DNA from: Flavobacteriales bacterium
Lineage (GTDB): Bacteria > Bacteroidota > Bacteroidia > JACJYZ01
Assembly (NCBI GenBank): GCA_020635855.1
Contig: JACJYZ010000002.1
Coordinates: 186,001-250,000 of the forward strand
Reading direction: 5' to 3'
Length of the DNA: 64,000 nt
Below are positions 44,552 to 53,482 of this stretch, piece by piece. Each line of letters begins with the position of its first letter. Position 1 is the first letter of the stretch. The position numbers and the translations under genes were made by a program. The notes under the pieces were generated by a model, which worked only from the letters and a program-made list of their open reading frames with translations, had not been told where the DNA came from and did no database searches.

Positions 44552-46173
44552 GGTTTCACCTTGAGTTTTGCTTGTGCGCCCATCTGAATACCCAGGCCGT
44601 AATCCGAATAGAACTTGACCGATTGGTTTCCTCCGTTGCCTGTATTCATGGCCGCATTCAATAGAATGTATTTGGCTTCCGTGATATGCGCTATCCGCGT
44701 GGTATCAAACCCGATGTAACTGGTGGTGGATGTGCGGGACACTACTTTGCCTTCGCTGTTGATCGCAGCCGATGGAAGAATTTCCTTGTAGGGTGTAATC
44801 AACGAGTCAAGCGTGTGGTACAGGCTGTCCGTGAAATAAACCTGCATGCCCACATCGATGGGGAAACCGTTGCTTGCAATGAGTTTGAACAGCAGGTTTT
44901 CAACCTCCATGCTTTCGTCGTTCGAGAACAGATCCAGGCTGAATCCGATGGTATCCCTCAGAACGAATCCGTTGGCGCTGCCATAGAGCGGCAGGATCAC
45001 CTGGAAGTCGATGTCAACCGAACTTGTATCCAATACGAAGTTGTAGTTCTGTTTGCCTCCCGGGTTCACGGATGCATCAATCTGGTGGATCAGGTATTGG
45101 GGAAGCAGTGCAATGATCTCACGTATGTTGGAGGTATTCTTGTTGAGTTTGAGTTCGGTGGATTTGGATTGGCCTGCTTCTGCAAGGGTAGGATAATTGA
45201 ACACAAGTGGATTCGGAATGCCGCTGCCGGTCAGGGGCAGGGTACCCTTGGTGCTGTTATAGGCTTCAAGTACATTGAATGTTCCTGATATCTCCGCGCC
45301 ATAGGAATTGTGTACGGTCAGGTTGATCTGCGGATCTTCGAACCATACTTCGCCGTCCAGTACGTTTTTGAAAATGTCGATGGTCACCGTATCCTGGTCC
45401 AATGAAAGGTTGTGTTGCCCGACATAGCCGTATATACCCGAGAACGACAGGTCTTTGAAACTGATTCCTATATCCGCCTGGTCTCCGTTCAGTACCGGAT
45501 TCCCGGAGTTCACCAGGGTCAGTTGCATGCCCATGGCAAATGCGTTCACGGTGGTGCCGCCTTTGGTCAGGTCAAAAGTGTATCCGGCCAGGTCGAAACT
45601 GCGGGTGACGGTTACCGGAATTCCGCCGCTGTATACAAGGGAGACGGTTTTGTTGAAAGGCACCCCCTGCTTTTTCAGTCCGGGTATGGAAAGCACCAGG
45701 GAGGCACTGTGCTGGAAAGTGGACGTGATGTCGAATTCGAGCTTGGCGGTTTTGAATACGATGCTGTCCAGTTCTTCATCGCCTTGTACCTGGAAGGATT
45801 GATCAATGTTCTGATTGAATGTGAAGGAGCCGAATGTTTGCAGGTTCACGATGTCCGGCCCGGTCATCACGAACGATTTTGTTGTGCTCTGGTCAGCGAT
45901 GGGAATTACGTCCAGGGCGGTGTTAGACGACAGGTTGCCTTCGAATACGAGGGAGATGAAACCGCTGCTGTCTGTGCGGATCAGGCCTGTGGTGTCAAGC
46001 GAACTCAGTACATCCGATAGGGTGAGTTCACTTTTGATCAGGGGTACTGCCAACTGTGGGTTCCATTCCGGACTTTGAAGCTCTCCCACATTCAGGTATC
46101 CCTGTGTACATCCCGCCAGAAGAACAGTGGATATGGCAAGTGTTGCCAGATGATTTGATGGTGATTTTCTCAT
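44548..46173 (-). CDS. Large lipoprotein of unknown function
   Basis: I do not recognise a family with confidence. The 541-residue product has a lipobox (LLAGC, about residue 22) and then the motif ELQSPEWNPQLAVPLIKSEL, which I recall near the start of some Bacteroidota surface lipoproteins. Beta-rich sequence follows, without cysteines beyond the lipid anchor that I can see. It is cotranscribed with the DUF5723 gene downstream and lies 103 bp after a large propeller-like protein gene upstream. The three together could form an envelope complex of unknown role. Confidence 0.72.
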   Translation of the reverse strand: MRKSPSNHLATLAISTVLLAGCTQGYLNVGELQSPEWNPQLAVPLIKSELTLSDVLSSLDTTGLIRTDSSGFISLVFEGNLSSNTALDVIPIADQSTTKSFVMTGPDIVNLQTFGSFTFNQNIDQSFQVQGDEELDSIVFKTAKLEFDITSTFQHSASLVLSIPGLKKQGVPFNKTVSLVYSGGIPVTVTRSFDLAGYTFDLTKGGTTVNAFAMGMQLTLVNSGNPVLNGDQADIGISFKDLSFSGIYGYVGQHNLSLDQDTVTIDIFKNVLDGEVWFEDPQINLTVHNSYGAEISGTFNVLEAYNSTKGTLPLTGSGIPNPLVFNYPTLAEAGQSKSTELKLNKNTSNIREIIALLPQYLIHQIDASVNPGGKQNYNFVLDTSSVDIDFQVILPLYGSANGFVLRDTIGFSLDLFSNDESMEVENLLFKLIASNGFPIDVGMQVYFTDSLYHTLDSLITPYKEILPSAAINSEGKVVSRTSTTSYIGFDTTRIAHITEAKYILLNAAMNTGNGGNQSVKFYSDYGLGIQMGAQAKLKVKP

Positions 46174-46276
46174 TGCATTCGTTCGAACATGGGCGATTCT
46201 ACGTAACCGGTGGTCTTAGGTTCGCAAAATGCAGGAATTTGCTTTTCGGGTGGTATCGGAAGCGTTCGAAATGTGT

Positions 46277-48898
46277 TCAGTTCACCGCGTTCTGGGGGAG
46301 CGTGTAGATGAAAAGTTTGTTGTCGGTGCCTTTTGTAATGAGCTCAAAACTGCCGTCGCGATCCAGGTCCTGAATGCGGAATGCACCCTGGCCTGTGAGC
46401 GGGAAGCCGGGTACCACGCTTCCGTTGGGGTTGAAGAGGTATATCTTGGAACCCTTGTTATCTGCCAATCCGATTTTCTTGATGGTATTGGAAAAGGAGA
46501 ACACAGACGGTGCTTCATCGATCGGGTGATCGAAGGTGAACTCAAAAAGAAGATCACCCGTGTGGCTGTATGTGAGCAACTTTTGTTTGTCCATGATCAG
46601 GAATTCGCAAAGGCCGTCTCCCGTGATATCCGTGATGGATGTACGATGTTGCGAGGTGGCAGGTGGCAGGCTTGTGATTTCGGTGCTGCCATCATCCCTG
46701 ATACGGATAACGTTCCCCGTGGAATCTGTGGAGATCATGCATTTCTGCCCTGCATCATAGAACAGTGGGTTGCGCACCGATACCCGGGTTTCGTTCGGCA
46801 GCGTGAACCTGGGTTCTCCTTTCCGGTTCAGGAAAAACACTTTGCCTTCTGCGTCAATGATGGTGATGAAGTCTTTGCGTCCCAGTGTAAAATGGTCTGC
46901 CGGGTGATTGAAGGTATTGCCGGCGTTCTGGAAATCCCATCCTTTTGTAAGCTTGCCTTCGATATCAATGTTCGACAGCGTGCCGGTTTCTCCGGGGATC
47001 AGGATGCGATAATCCCGTTTGTTGTCATAATCGAATACCGATATACCGGTGGAGGCCGGAACGTTCAACGTCATCGGGAAGGGTTTCACATCTTTCCCGT
47101 TGCGATCGATTTGGAATATCTGCGTGCGTGTGTTGAACATCATCTGCAGCTTTCCATTCCTGAACCGGTCTACCTGTTCTACTTCACCCAGGATCCTTTC
47201 GGGCAGCGATTTCTTCCACAAGATTTCGCCCCGGGCATTGATCAGGTACAACTGATTCTGCACATCCTGAACGATGACTTCCCTTGACCCGTCATAATGG
47301 TTCTTACAGATGAAAGGTCCTGCAGCAACCGGCGCATCCAGCTCCACCTGCCTGGCATCCACGTGCGCAACCGGGCGTGATCTTTCCTCCTCACGGTACG
47401 GATGGTATTTTCCTGTGAGGTTGAAGTAGACCTTCTCCTTTTCCGGGTTTATTTGCAGGGCAACGGCATCGAAGCTTTGCAGCAGACCCTCGTTCTCGCG
47501 GATGTCATCGGTGAAATCCTTCCGGGTGTAAGCGGGTAGCCACTGTGTCAGTCCGGGCAGGTGAATAAACAAAGTAAGGGCCTGGCTGGGAGAAAGGTTT
47601 TCCAGGAAATGATTGTAGGGTAGGTTGCGGTGAAGGGTATTATCAGCCTCGTACTGGTCGAAAACAAACGCAAGGGAAGAAGAGTCTTCAGCCAGCAGCA
47701 CATAGTCGTTCATGGCGGAAGCGAATTTCCATTTGCTTTGTCCCATTGCATATGTTTTCAGTATTTCCGGGAGGCTGTCGGACCGTAAGCGATGGATGGG
47801 ATAGATGCCCTTGTACAGGTACGGGGCGCTGGCGTCGGACAATGATTGCAAGGCAGCTTCGGTATCATCGGTTTGCCAGAATGAGATCCATGCCGGATGG
47901 TCGCCGGTTAACACGGAGGCCCGGCCCAGCATGCCCCCCTCCCATTCGGAAGATCCGGAGGGGGTTTCCCCCTGCAAGGTAACGTAACAAAGGGTTTGAG
48001 AAGGCAGTACTTCGGCAAACCTTGGATAGCCGTTGTCCAGTCCCTGGATGTTCGGGTAGGGTGTCGTTTGTCCGGAGTCCGGTAGCATGAATCCGAAGAG
48101 GCGAAACGTTTCGGTGTGCAGGTCGAGGTCGGCTTCCAGCCAGCCTTGTGTCGTTGGAACAAAACTTCCCAGTTCACCGGTTGAATCGTTCAACCAACGG
48201 TTCATCCAATACCTGCCTTCGTTCAAAGACATGAAGAAGCTGGCGTCTGCCTTGTCCAGCGCGGTGGAACGAAGGGTCATGAAGGACGATTGTTTTGACA
48301 GGCCGTTCTTTTGAGTAAGGGCGCGCAAACCCGCTTCGATCAAATGCGCATGACGGCTGACCAGCAGGAGCGGACCGGCTGCACATGCGTATAATTTTTC
48401 ACTCTTCTTCGTGTGTTGGATTTCAAAGATGGTTTCACCTTCGGTTGGAATTTTGTTCCATGTGTATGTGTTTCCCGCCTTCTGTCTAAGCAGGTCGAGG
48501 GCTTCAAGCAGCGTTTTCGATTTGCCGAATGAGCAACTCAAAAGCCACTTGGCCTGGGTGTCTCCCTGCCGGTGAAATGAAAAGTACAAAGGTGGTGTGC
48601 TGTGGTCCCATCCTTCTGCTTTCAGGTTTTCCAGCATGCTGTTCAACTCTTGGAGCATGGTGGCGGCAGATGATAGATCGGTGTGTATGGCCAGGCTGTC
48701 CCAAAACGTGGTTTCACGCGTCAGTGTCTGGTAAAGTCCTCCGGCATCCTTAATAAGGATCACGGAAGAGGCGGTAGCCGGAATGGCTTCCACAGGGTCC
48801 GGTCCGGTCTGGCTTTCCTGTTTGAAGAAAAGATAACCACCCAGGGTGATCCCGACGAGCAGGACGGACATGGTGATGATGAGGATGGTTTTCTGCAT
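46277..48898 (-). CDS. DUF3352-like membrane-anchored protein with C-terminal propeller
   Basis: The 873-residue product has one N-terminal anchor (about residues 3-25, TILIITMSVLLVGITLGGYL). The first 530 residues resemble DUF3352-like proteins (QESQTGPDPVEAIPATASSV near the start). From about 550 a repeat region of the PQQ/VCBS kind follows, with units like VQNQLYLINARGEILWKKSL, DAEGKVFFLNRKGEPRF and SKIYLFNPNGSVVPGFPLTG, probably an eight-bladed propeller. It should sit in the periplasm, anchored in the inner membrane. The function is unknown. It is the first gene of a unit with the lipoprotein and DUF5723 genes. Confidence 0.75.
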   Translation of the reverse strand: MQKTILIITMSVLLVGITLGGYLFFKQESQTGPDPVEAIPATASSVILIKDAGGLYQTLTRETTFWDSLAIHTDLSSAATMLQELNSMLENLKAEGWDHSTPPLYFSFHRQGDTQAKWLLSCSFGKSKTLLEALDLLRQKAGNTYTWNKIPTEGETIFEIQHTKKSEKLYACAAGPLLLVSRHAHLIEAGLRALTQKNGLSKQSSFMTLRSTALDKADASFFMSLNEGRYWMNRWLNDSTGELGSFVPTTQGWLEADLDLHTETFRLFGFMLPDSGQTTPYPNIQGLDNGYPRFAEVLPSQTLCYVTLQGETPSGSSEWEGGMLGRASVLTGDHPAWISFWQTDDTEAALQSLSDASAPYLYKGIYPIHRLRSDSLPEILKTYAMGQSKWKFASAMNDYVLLAEDSSSLAFVFDQYEADNTLHRNLPYNHFLENLSPSQALTLFIHLPGLTQWLPAYTRKDFTDDIRENEGLLQSFDAVALQINPEKEKVYFNLTGKYHPYREEERSRPVAHVDARQVELDAPVAAGPFICKNHYDGSREVIVQDVQNQLYLINARGEILWKKSLPERILGEVEQVDRFRNGKLQMMFNTRTQIFQIDRNGKDVKPFPMTLNVPASTGISVFDYDNKRDYRILIPGETGTLSNIDIEGKLTKGWDFQNAGNTFNHPADHFTLGRKDFITIIDAEGKVFFLNRKGEPRFTLPNETRVSVRNPLFYDAGQKCMISTDSTGNVIRIRDDGSTEITSLPPATSQHRTSITDITGDGLCEFLIMDKQKLLTYSHTGDLLFEFTFDHPIDEAPSVFSFSNTIKKIGLADNKGSKIYLFNPNGSVVPGFPLTGQGAFRIQDLDRDGSFELITKGTDNKLFIYTLPQNAVN

Positions 48899-48941
48899 GC
48901 AAAGGACCGGATCCAACAAGAGGTTTGGTCGCGGTTTGCCC

Positions 48942-48949
48942 TCAAAATT
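48942..48949 (-). promoter_or_regulatory. Possible -7 element, TAATTTTG
   Basis: A TAnnTTTG match on the minus strand lies 43 nt upstream of the start of the propeller-containing protein, after the rnhB stop. No clear -33 is present. Confidence 0.3.
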
Positions 48950-48976
48950 ATAACTTATTTTGACAAGTATCCTGCA

Positions 48977-49603
48977 TTACAGCGCCAACTTCCCCTGCGC
49001 GGGCAACAGGGTGAACGACTTCCGGTGATGGCGGGTGGGTCCGTGACGTGCAATGGCGTTGCGGTGGTCGCCTGTTGGATATCCTTTGTTGCGGTGCCAG
49101 TTATAAGCCGGGTATTGTTCTGAAAGTTGCTTCATGTACGCGTCCCGGTAAGTCTTTGCAAGTACAGACGCAGCGGCGATGCTTTGAAAGCGCCCGTCTC
49201 CTTTGATGATGCATTCATGGGGAATGTTCGGGTAAGGCTTGAACCTGTTTCCGTCAATCAGGAGGAATGTGGGTAGGGTTTGCAATTGTTCAATCGCCCG
49301 GTGCATGGCCAGAAAGGAGGCGTTGAGGATGTTGATCCGGTCAATCTCTACAGGCATCACCATGCCAACGGCATAACTCAGGGCATGTTTTTCAATGAAG
49401 GGCCGCAGCTTGTCGCGGGCTGCTTCACTCAGCTTTTTGGAGTCGTCCAGGTCGGGATGTTCAAAATCTTCCGGAAGGATCACGGCAGCTGCGAAAACTG
49501 GACCGGCCAGGCATCCGCGTCCGGCTTCGTCACAGCCGGCTTCCAGTTTCGTGTCACCGAATCTTTTCTGTAACAATCGACGCCGGGTTGAGGGTTTTTT
49601 CAA
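48977..49603 (-). CDS. rnhB: Ribonuclease HII
   Basis: RNase HII nicks DNA 5' of single ribonucleotides and removes RNA from hybrids. The product (208 residues from the first TTG) has AGCDEAGRGCLAGPVFAAAV (with the catalytic Asp and Glu), DDSKKLSEAARDKL and SVLAKTYRDAYM, all typical. There is no ATG in the frame before the catalytic motif, so the start is a TTG, at 49603 or 49576; both fall inside the 3' end of the upstream glycosyltransferase gene, which ends at 49554. Length is normal for RNase HII. Translational coupling to that gene is likely. Confidence 0.88.
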   Translation of the reverse strand: MKKPSTRRRLLQKRFGDTKLEAGCDEAGRGCLAGPVFAAAVILPEDFEHPDLDDSKKLSEAARDKLRPFIEKHALSYAVGMVMPVEIDRINILNASFLAMHRAIEQLQTLPTFLLIDGNRFKPYPNIPHECIIKGDGRFQSIAAASVLAKTYRDAYMKQLSEQYPAYNWHRNKGYPTGDHRNAIARHGPTRHHRKSFTLLPAQGKLAL

Positions 49604-50708
49604 GGCATTGCCACAGCCTTTCGCTGGTTTTCTGCCAGGAGAACATCCGGGCGCGTTCCTGACCTTTTGTGCTCATCTGTTCCCACAACTGCCGGTCGGA
49701 AGCGATTGTTTTCATGGCATCTTTAATTTGTTCGATCGAGTAGGGGTCAATCAGCAATGCGGCATCACCGGCTACTTCCGGCATGGAAGTGGTATCGGAG
49801 CAGATGACCGGTACGCCGCTTCTCATGCCTTCGATGATGGGGATGCCGAAGCCCTCGAACAGGGGCACATACGTCATTGCTTCTGCTGCCGCCAGCAAGG
49901 ATTTCAATTCATCCGGATGGCGCCTTCCCATGAATACCACTTCGGATTTATGGGTCATTCCCTCATAGCATTTGTCCATTTCATCCGTCCACCATTTCTT
50001 CTGCCCCACGATCATCAACTGATGCGGAAGTCCGGTTTCCTGTTTGAACAGGTCGAATGCCTGGAACAACCGGGCGATGTTTTTTCTGGGAAGCAGGGCC
50101 CCAATGAACAGGAAGTAGGGTTTCCCGCCGGTGTACTTCTGGCGAATGTGTTCCCGTTCCGTTTCGGTTACGGGTGCATACGATTCGTTCGCACCGTTAT
50201 AGACCACGTCGATTTTGTTTTCATCCACACCATAGCAATTGATGATGTCTTGCTTGGAGTATTGCGACACGGTGGCAATGCGACGTGCCTTATGTGCGAA
50301 CCGGGGAAAGAAATGATGGTAGTATTTCCTGTCTACAAACGGCAGGTCCATGGGCCGGTGTTCAAAGTTCAGGTCATGGATTACCGCCACCGAAGGCGTA
50401 TCTGTTCTGAGCGATAGGTAGCCGTCGGGCGAGAGAAACAGGTCGGCGCCGGTTTTCTGCAATGCCCTGGTCACCGAGTATTCGAACCACATGTAAAACA
50501 GCACCGGATGGCGGGCTTGCGGCGACAAGACCAGGGGGTGAACATTGTCGGCGAAAATGAATTCTTCGGAAAACGGTCGGTCGAACAGGAAATAAAAGGT
50601 ATGCTCCGGATGCTGACGCGTGATGCGTTCCAGGGTTTCCTTTGTAAACCACCCAATGCCTTCCAGGCGATTTTTGAGCAGCAACCTTGTATTGACGGCG
50701 ATTTTCAA
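49554..50708 (-). CDS. GT4-type glycosyltransferase
   Basis: The 384-residue cytoplasmic enzyme transfers a sugar from a nucleotide sugar. It has the GT-B fold with the C-terminal signature LFIGALLPRKNIARLFQAF, then YVPLFEGFGIPIIEGMRSG and SDTTSMPEVAGDAALL. It is near a flippase and ligase for surface polysaccharide, so it probably builds that sugar chain. The start is set at a TTG at 50708 (MKIAVNTRLL if read as Met), which gives a clean N-terminus of the family; the open frame runs further upstream but that part is non-conserved. A -7 element lies 17 nt upstream of this TTG. Confidence 0.82.
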   Translation of the reverse strand: MKIAVNTRLLLKNRLEGIGWFTKETLERITRQHPEHTFYFLFDRPFSEEFIFADNVHPLVLSPQARHPVLFYMWFEYSVTRALQKTGADLFLSPDGYLSLRTDTPSVAVIHDLNFEHRPMDLPFVDRKYYHHFFPRFAHKARRIATVSQYSKQDIINCYGVDENKIDVVYNGANESYAPVTETEREHIRQKYTGGKPYFLFIGALLPRKNIARLFQAFDLFKQETGLPHQLMIVGQKKWWTDEMDKCYEGMTHKSEVVFMGRRHPDELKSLLAAAEAMTYVPLFEGFGIPIIEGMRSGVPVICSDTTSMPEVAGDAALLIDPYSIEQIKDAMKTIASDRQLWEQMSTKGQERARMFSWQKTSERLWQCLEKTLNPASIVTEKIR

Positions 50709-50725
50709 CTTCGAGTGATGAGGGC

Positions 50726-50733
50726 CAAAGGTA
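50726..50733 (-). promoter_or_regulatory. Bacteroidota -7 element, TACCTTTG, upstream of glycosyltransferase
   Basis: This is a TAnnTTTG match on the minus strand, 17 nt before the proposed TTG start, which supports that start. Confidence 0.45.
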
Positions 50734-50944
50734 GGGAATTTGCAATACCGAGATACCTGCAGGTGCCATCCCGTCACGATATCATGGGATATATTGGATT
50801 CGCTTTGTAAGTTTGCAGGCCGCAAGGAAACGGAGGTCGTGGCCGGAGACGCAGTTGTGCGACAATCTGTCGGACCCTGATTTGGGGAAAATCCGGGCGG
50901 CAAACGTGGGTTTCTGCGAGACCTATTCGAGTTGACAGGCTGTT

Positions 50945-52384
50945 ATGCAAAAGAAGTTTTTTTCCAACCTGCTTTTACTCTTGTTCCTGAACCTGCTGAT
51001 TAAGCCGTTCTGGGTGCTGGGTATCGACCGTGCGGTTCAGAATGAAGTGGGTCCGGAGATTTACGGTGAATATTTCGCCCTGTTCAACTTCTCCTTCCTT
51101 TTCAATATCCTGCTGGATTTCGGGCTGACCAATTACAACAACAGAAGCATTGCGCAGAACAACCTGCTTCTGACCAAATACGTTGCCCGACTCTTTGTGT
51201 TCAAGTTGATGCTGGGGGTGTTGTTCCTGCTCGTGAGCCTGGTCATCGGGTTGTCGATCGACTACAGCGCCGACCAGCTGAAACTGTTGATCTTTCTCAT
51301 CTTTAACCAGTTTCTCATCTCGCTTACCTTGTATCTGCGCTCCAACATTGCAGGGCTTCATCTTTTTAAAAGCGACAGCATGATCAGTGTGCTGGACCGG
51401 TCGCTGATGATTCTGTTCTGCGGGTTGCTTCTGCTCAAATGGGTGCCCGGGGTCCGGCTTACCATTCACACCTTTGTATACTTGCAGACCGTGGCGTACG
51501 GACTTACGGCGTTGGCAGCCTTGGGGGTGGTGTGGCGACGGGCGAACGGACTGGTACTGAAATGGGACTGGCCCTTTGTGCTGACTGTGGTGAAGAAAAG
51601 CATGCCCTACGCCATCCTGGTTTTGCTGATGTCATTTTACAACCGGCTTGATACGGTGATGCTGGAACGCCTGTTGCCTGATGGCGCGGAGCAGTCGGGT
51701 ATCTATGCAGCCGGGTTTCGTTTGCTGGATGCGGCGAACATGATCGCCATGTTGTTTGCGGTCATCCTGCTGCCGATGTTTTCCCGCATGATCCGCATGC
51801 ATGAACCGGTGGATGAGATCGTGACCCTTTCGGTCAGGTTGCTGATCGTACCGGCCATCATGCTGGGCCTGTCGTGTTATTTCTACCGACAGGAGCTGAT
51901 GGGTATGTTGTACCATAACCGGGTGGATGAATCGGCCCGTGTTTTCGGTGTATTGATGTTCTGCTTTGTGGCGGTGTCCGCTACCTATATATTCGGTACC
52001 CTCCTTACCGCTAACGGGAACCTGAGACAGCTCAACGGGATGGCTTTGCTGGGCATTGTCATCAATGTAGGGCTTAACCTTTATCTGATTCCCCGAATGG
52101 CGGCGCTTGGTTCCGCCTATGCCAGCCTCATCACGCAGGTATTCACGGCCCTGGCACAGGTGATCATTGCGCAATCGGTTTTCCGGTTCAAGATCAAATG
52201 GTCTTTTCTTTTCAGGCTGTTGTTGTTTGCTGCAGGGGTTGCCGTGCTCGGCTACTTCAGCACACAGTTGCCCTACAATTGGTTGTACAGCATGGTTGGT
52301 ATGCTGGTTGCCTGCGTGTTGCTTTCCTACCTCACGGGCCTGCTGAGTATTCGTATGCTTTACAGGATTTTGAAGTATGGTTGA
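50945..52384 (+). CDS. Polysaccharide flippase, Wzx / MATE-like
   Basis: The 479-residue protein has about 12-14 hydrophobic segments and the family start (FFSNLLLLLFLNLLIKPFWV, then NEVGPEIYGEYFALFNFSFL). It would flip lipid-linked sugar units across the inner membrane for polysaccharide or O-antigen assembly. Length is typical of Wzx. It is divergent from the glycosyltransferase and is followed after 72 bp by two Wzz-like genes and a ligase, so the set forms a Wzx/Wzy-type pathway. Confidence 0.88.
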   Translation: MQKKFFSNLLLLLFLNLLIKPFWVLGIDRAVQNEVGPEIYGEYFALFNFSFLFNILLDFGLTNYNNRSIAQNNLLLTKYVARLFVFKLMLGVLFLLVSLVIGLSIDYSADQLKLLIFLIFNQFLISLTLYLRSNIAGLHLFKSDSMISVLDRSLMILFCGLLLLKWVPGVRLTIHTFVYLQTVAYGLTALAALGVVWRRANGLVLKWDWPFVLTVVKKSMPYAILVLLMSFYNRLDTVMLERLLPDGAEQSGIYAAGFRLLDAANMIAMLFAVILLPMFSRMIRMHEPVDEIVTLSVRLLIVPAIMLGLSCYFYRQELMGMLYHNRVDESARVFGVLMFCFVAVSATYIFGTLLTANGNLRQLNGMALLGIVINVGLNLYLIPRMAALGSAYASLITQVFTALAQVIIAQSVFRFKIKWSFLFRLLLFAAGVAVLGYFSTQLPYNWLYSMVGMLVACVLLSYLTGLLSIRMLYRILKYG

Positions 52385-52422
52385 CACGGGTTTCAACCGG
52401 TTCCTTCAATCAAATAAATCCA

Positions 52423-52430
52423 TACCTTTG
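52423..52430 (+). promoter_or_regulatory. Possible -7 element, TACCTTTG, before first Wzz-like gene
   Basis: A TAnnTTTG match lies 26 nt before the ATG at 52457. It could give the Wzz-like pair a promoter separate from the flippase. Confidence 0.4.
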
Positions 52431-52456
52431 GCCACCGTTAACCGAATGATCAACCA

Positions 52457-53482
52457 ATGACAGGCAAAGAAACTGGCTCAGAAGCCTTTGAATCCAGTGA
52501 CCTGCTGCTGTTTCTGGGCAGGTGGTTTCGCCCGTTGCTGTTTATTTCCATAGCTGCAGCGATCGTTTCCGCCATCGCCTCTTACCTGGTGCACGACAAG
52601 TACAGTTCCTCCGTGATCTTATTTCCGGTTAAGACCAACTCCATCTCCAAGGCATTGCTCTCGGGTCGTGATGATGCCAAGAGTGATATCCTTGAGTTCG
52701 GTGAGGAAGAACAGGTAGAACAGTTGCTGCAGATCCTTCAGTCGGATGAGATCCGAAACCGTATCATCGACAAGTACCAACTGATGGATCACTACGGGAT
52801 TGATAAAAGCGGTCGCTTCCCGTACACCCGCTTGTACGAGGAGTTCGAGGGAAATATCCTGTTCGAACGCACCGAATTCATGTCGGTTCGGATTGAGGTA
52901 CTGGATGAGAAGCCGGGTATGGCCGCCGACATAGCAAATGATATTGCCGCTTTGTCCGACTCGGTCAGGCATCGCATCCATAGCGATCGTGTGAAGGATG
53001 CCTTCGCAATCATTGAAAAGGAGTATCTTGCAAAGCAGCGCGAGGTAAAATCGTTGGAAGATACGATTACCTGGCTTCGCTCACTTGGTGTATACGATTT
53101 CCAGACACAAACAGAAGTGCTTACGGAACAGCGTGCCCAGGCCCTCATCGAGGGGAAGAAGGAGGTGGCGAAAGAGATCGATGAGACGTTTAAGCTATTG
53201 GCCAAATATGGCGCACAGCAGGTGGCGGTGAGTGATAAGTTGTATAAAGAATACCAACGTTTGGGGGCGTTGAAGGAAAAATACGAACAGGTAAAGGTAG
53301 ACATGGAAGAGAGTTTGCCTTACAAGTTCGTTGTAAACAAGGCGGTTCCTGCGGAACACAAGAAGTACCCCATTCGATGGTTGATTGTGCTGGTATCAAC
53401 ATTTTCCACATTCCTGCTGAGTGTGCTAACCATCTCCATCATCGAAAAGTGGAGAAAGCTGAGAATCCGCCATGCGAAATAA
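52457..53482 (+). CDS. Wzz-like chain-length protein, first of a tandem pair
   Basis: The 341-residue inner-membrane protein has transmembrane segments near both ends (about 29-50, LLFISIAAAIVSAIASYLVH, and about 310-330, WLIVLVSTFSTFLLSVLTIS) and a periplasmic coiled coil between. There is no kinase domain. The segment SLGVYDFQTQTEVLTEQRAQ is echoed in the next gene. It overlaps the following gene by 11 bp, so the two are translated together. It should set chain length in the Wzx/Wzy pathway encoded here. Confidence 0.83.
   Translation: MTGKETGSEAFESSDLLLFLGRWFRPLLFISIAAAIVSAIASYLVHDKYSSSVILFPVKTNSISKALLSGRDDAKSDILEFGEEEQVEQLLQILQSDEIRNRIIDKYQLMDHYGIDKSGRFPYTRLYEEFEGNILFERTEFMSVRIEVLDEKPGMAADIANDIAALSDSVRHRIHSDRVKDAFAIIEKEYLAKQREVKSLEDTITWLRSLGVYDFQTQTEVLTEQRAQALIEGKKEVAKEIDETFKLLAKYGAQQVAVSDKLYKEYQRLGALKEKYEQVKVDMEESLPYKFVVNKAVPAEHKKYPIRWLIVLVSTFSTFLLSVLTISIIEKWRKLRIRHAK

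Noticed and set aside
46229..47287. 352-residue plus-strand open frame
   Set aside because: It is antisense to the propeller-containing protein, which has an ordered domain plan.
49395..50417. 340-residue plus-strand open frame
   Set aside because: It is antisense to rnhB and the glycosyltransferase, both with clear motifs.
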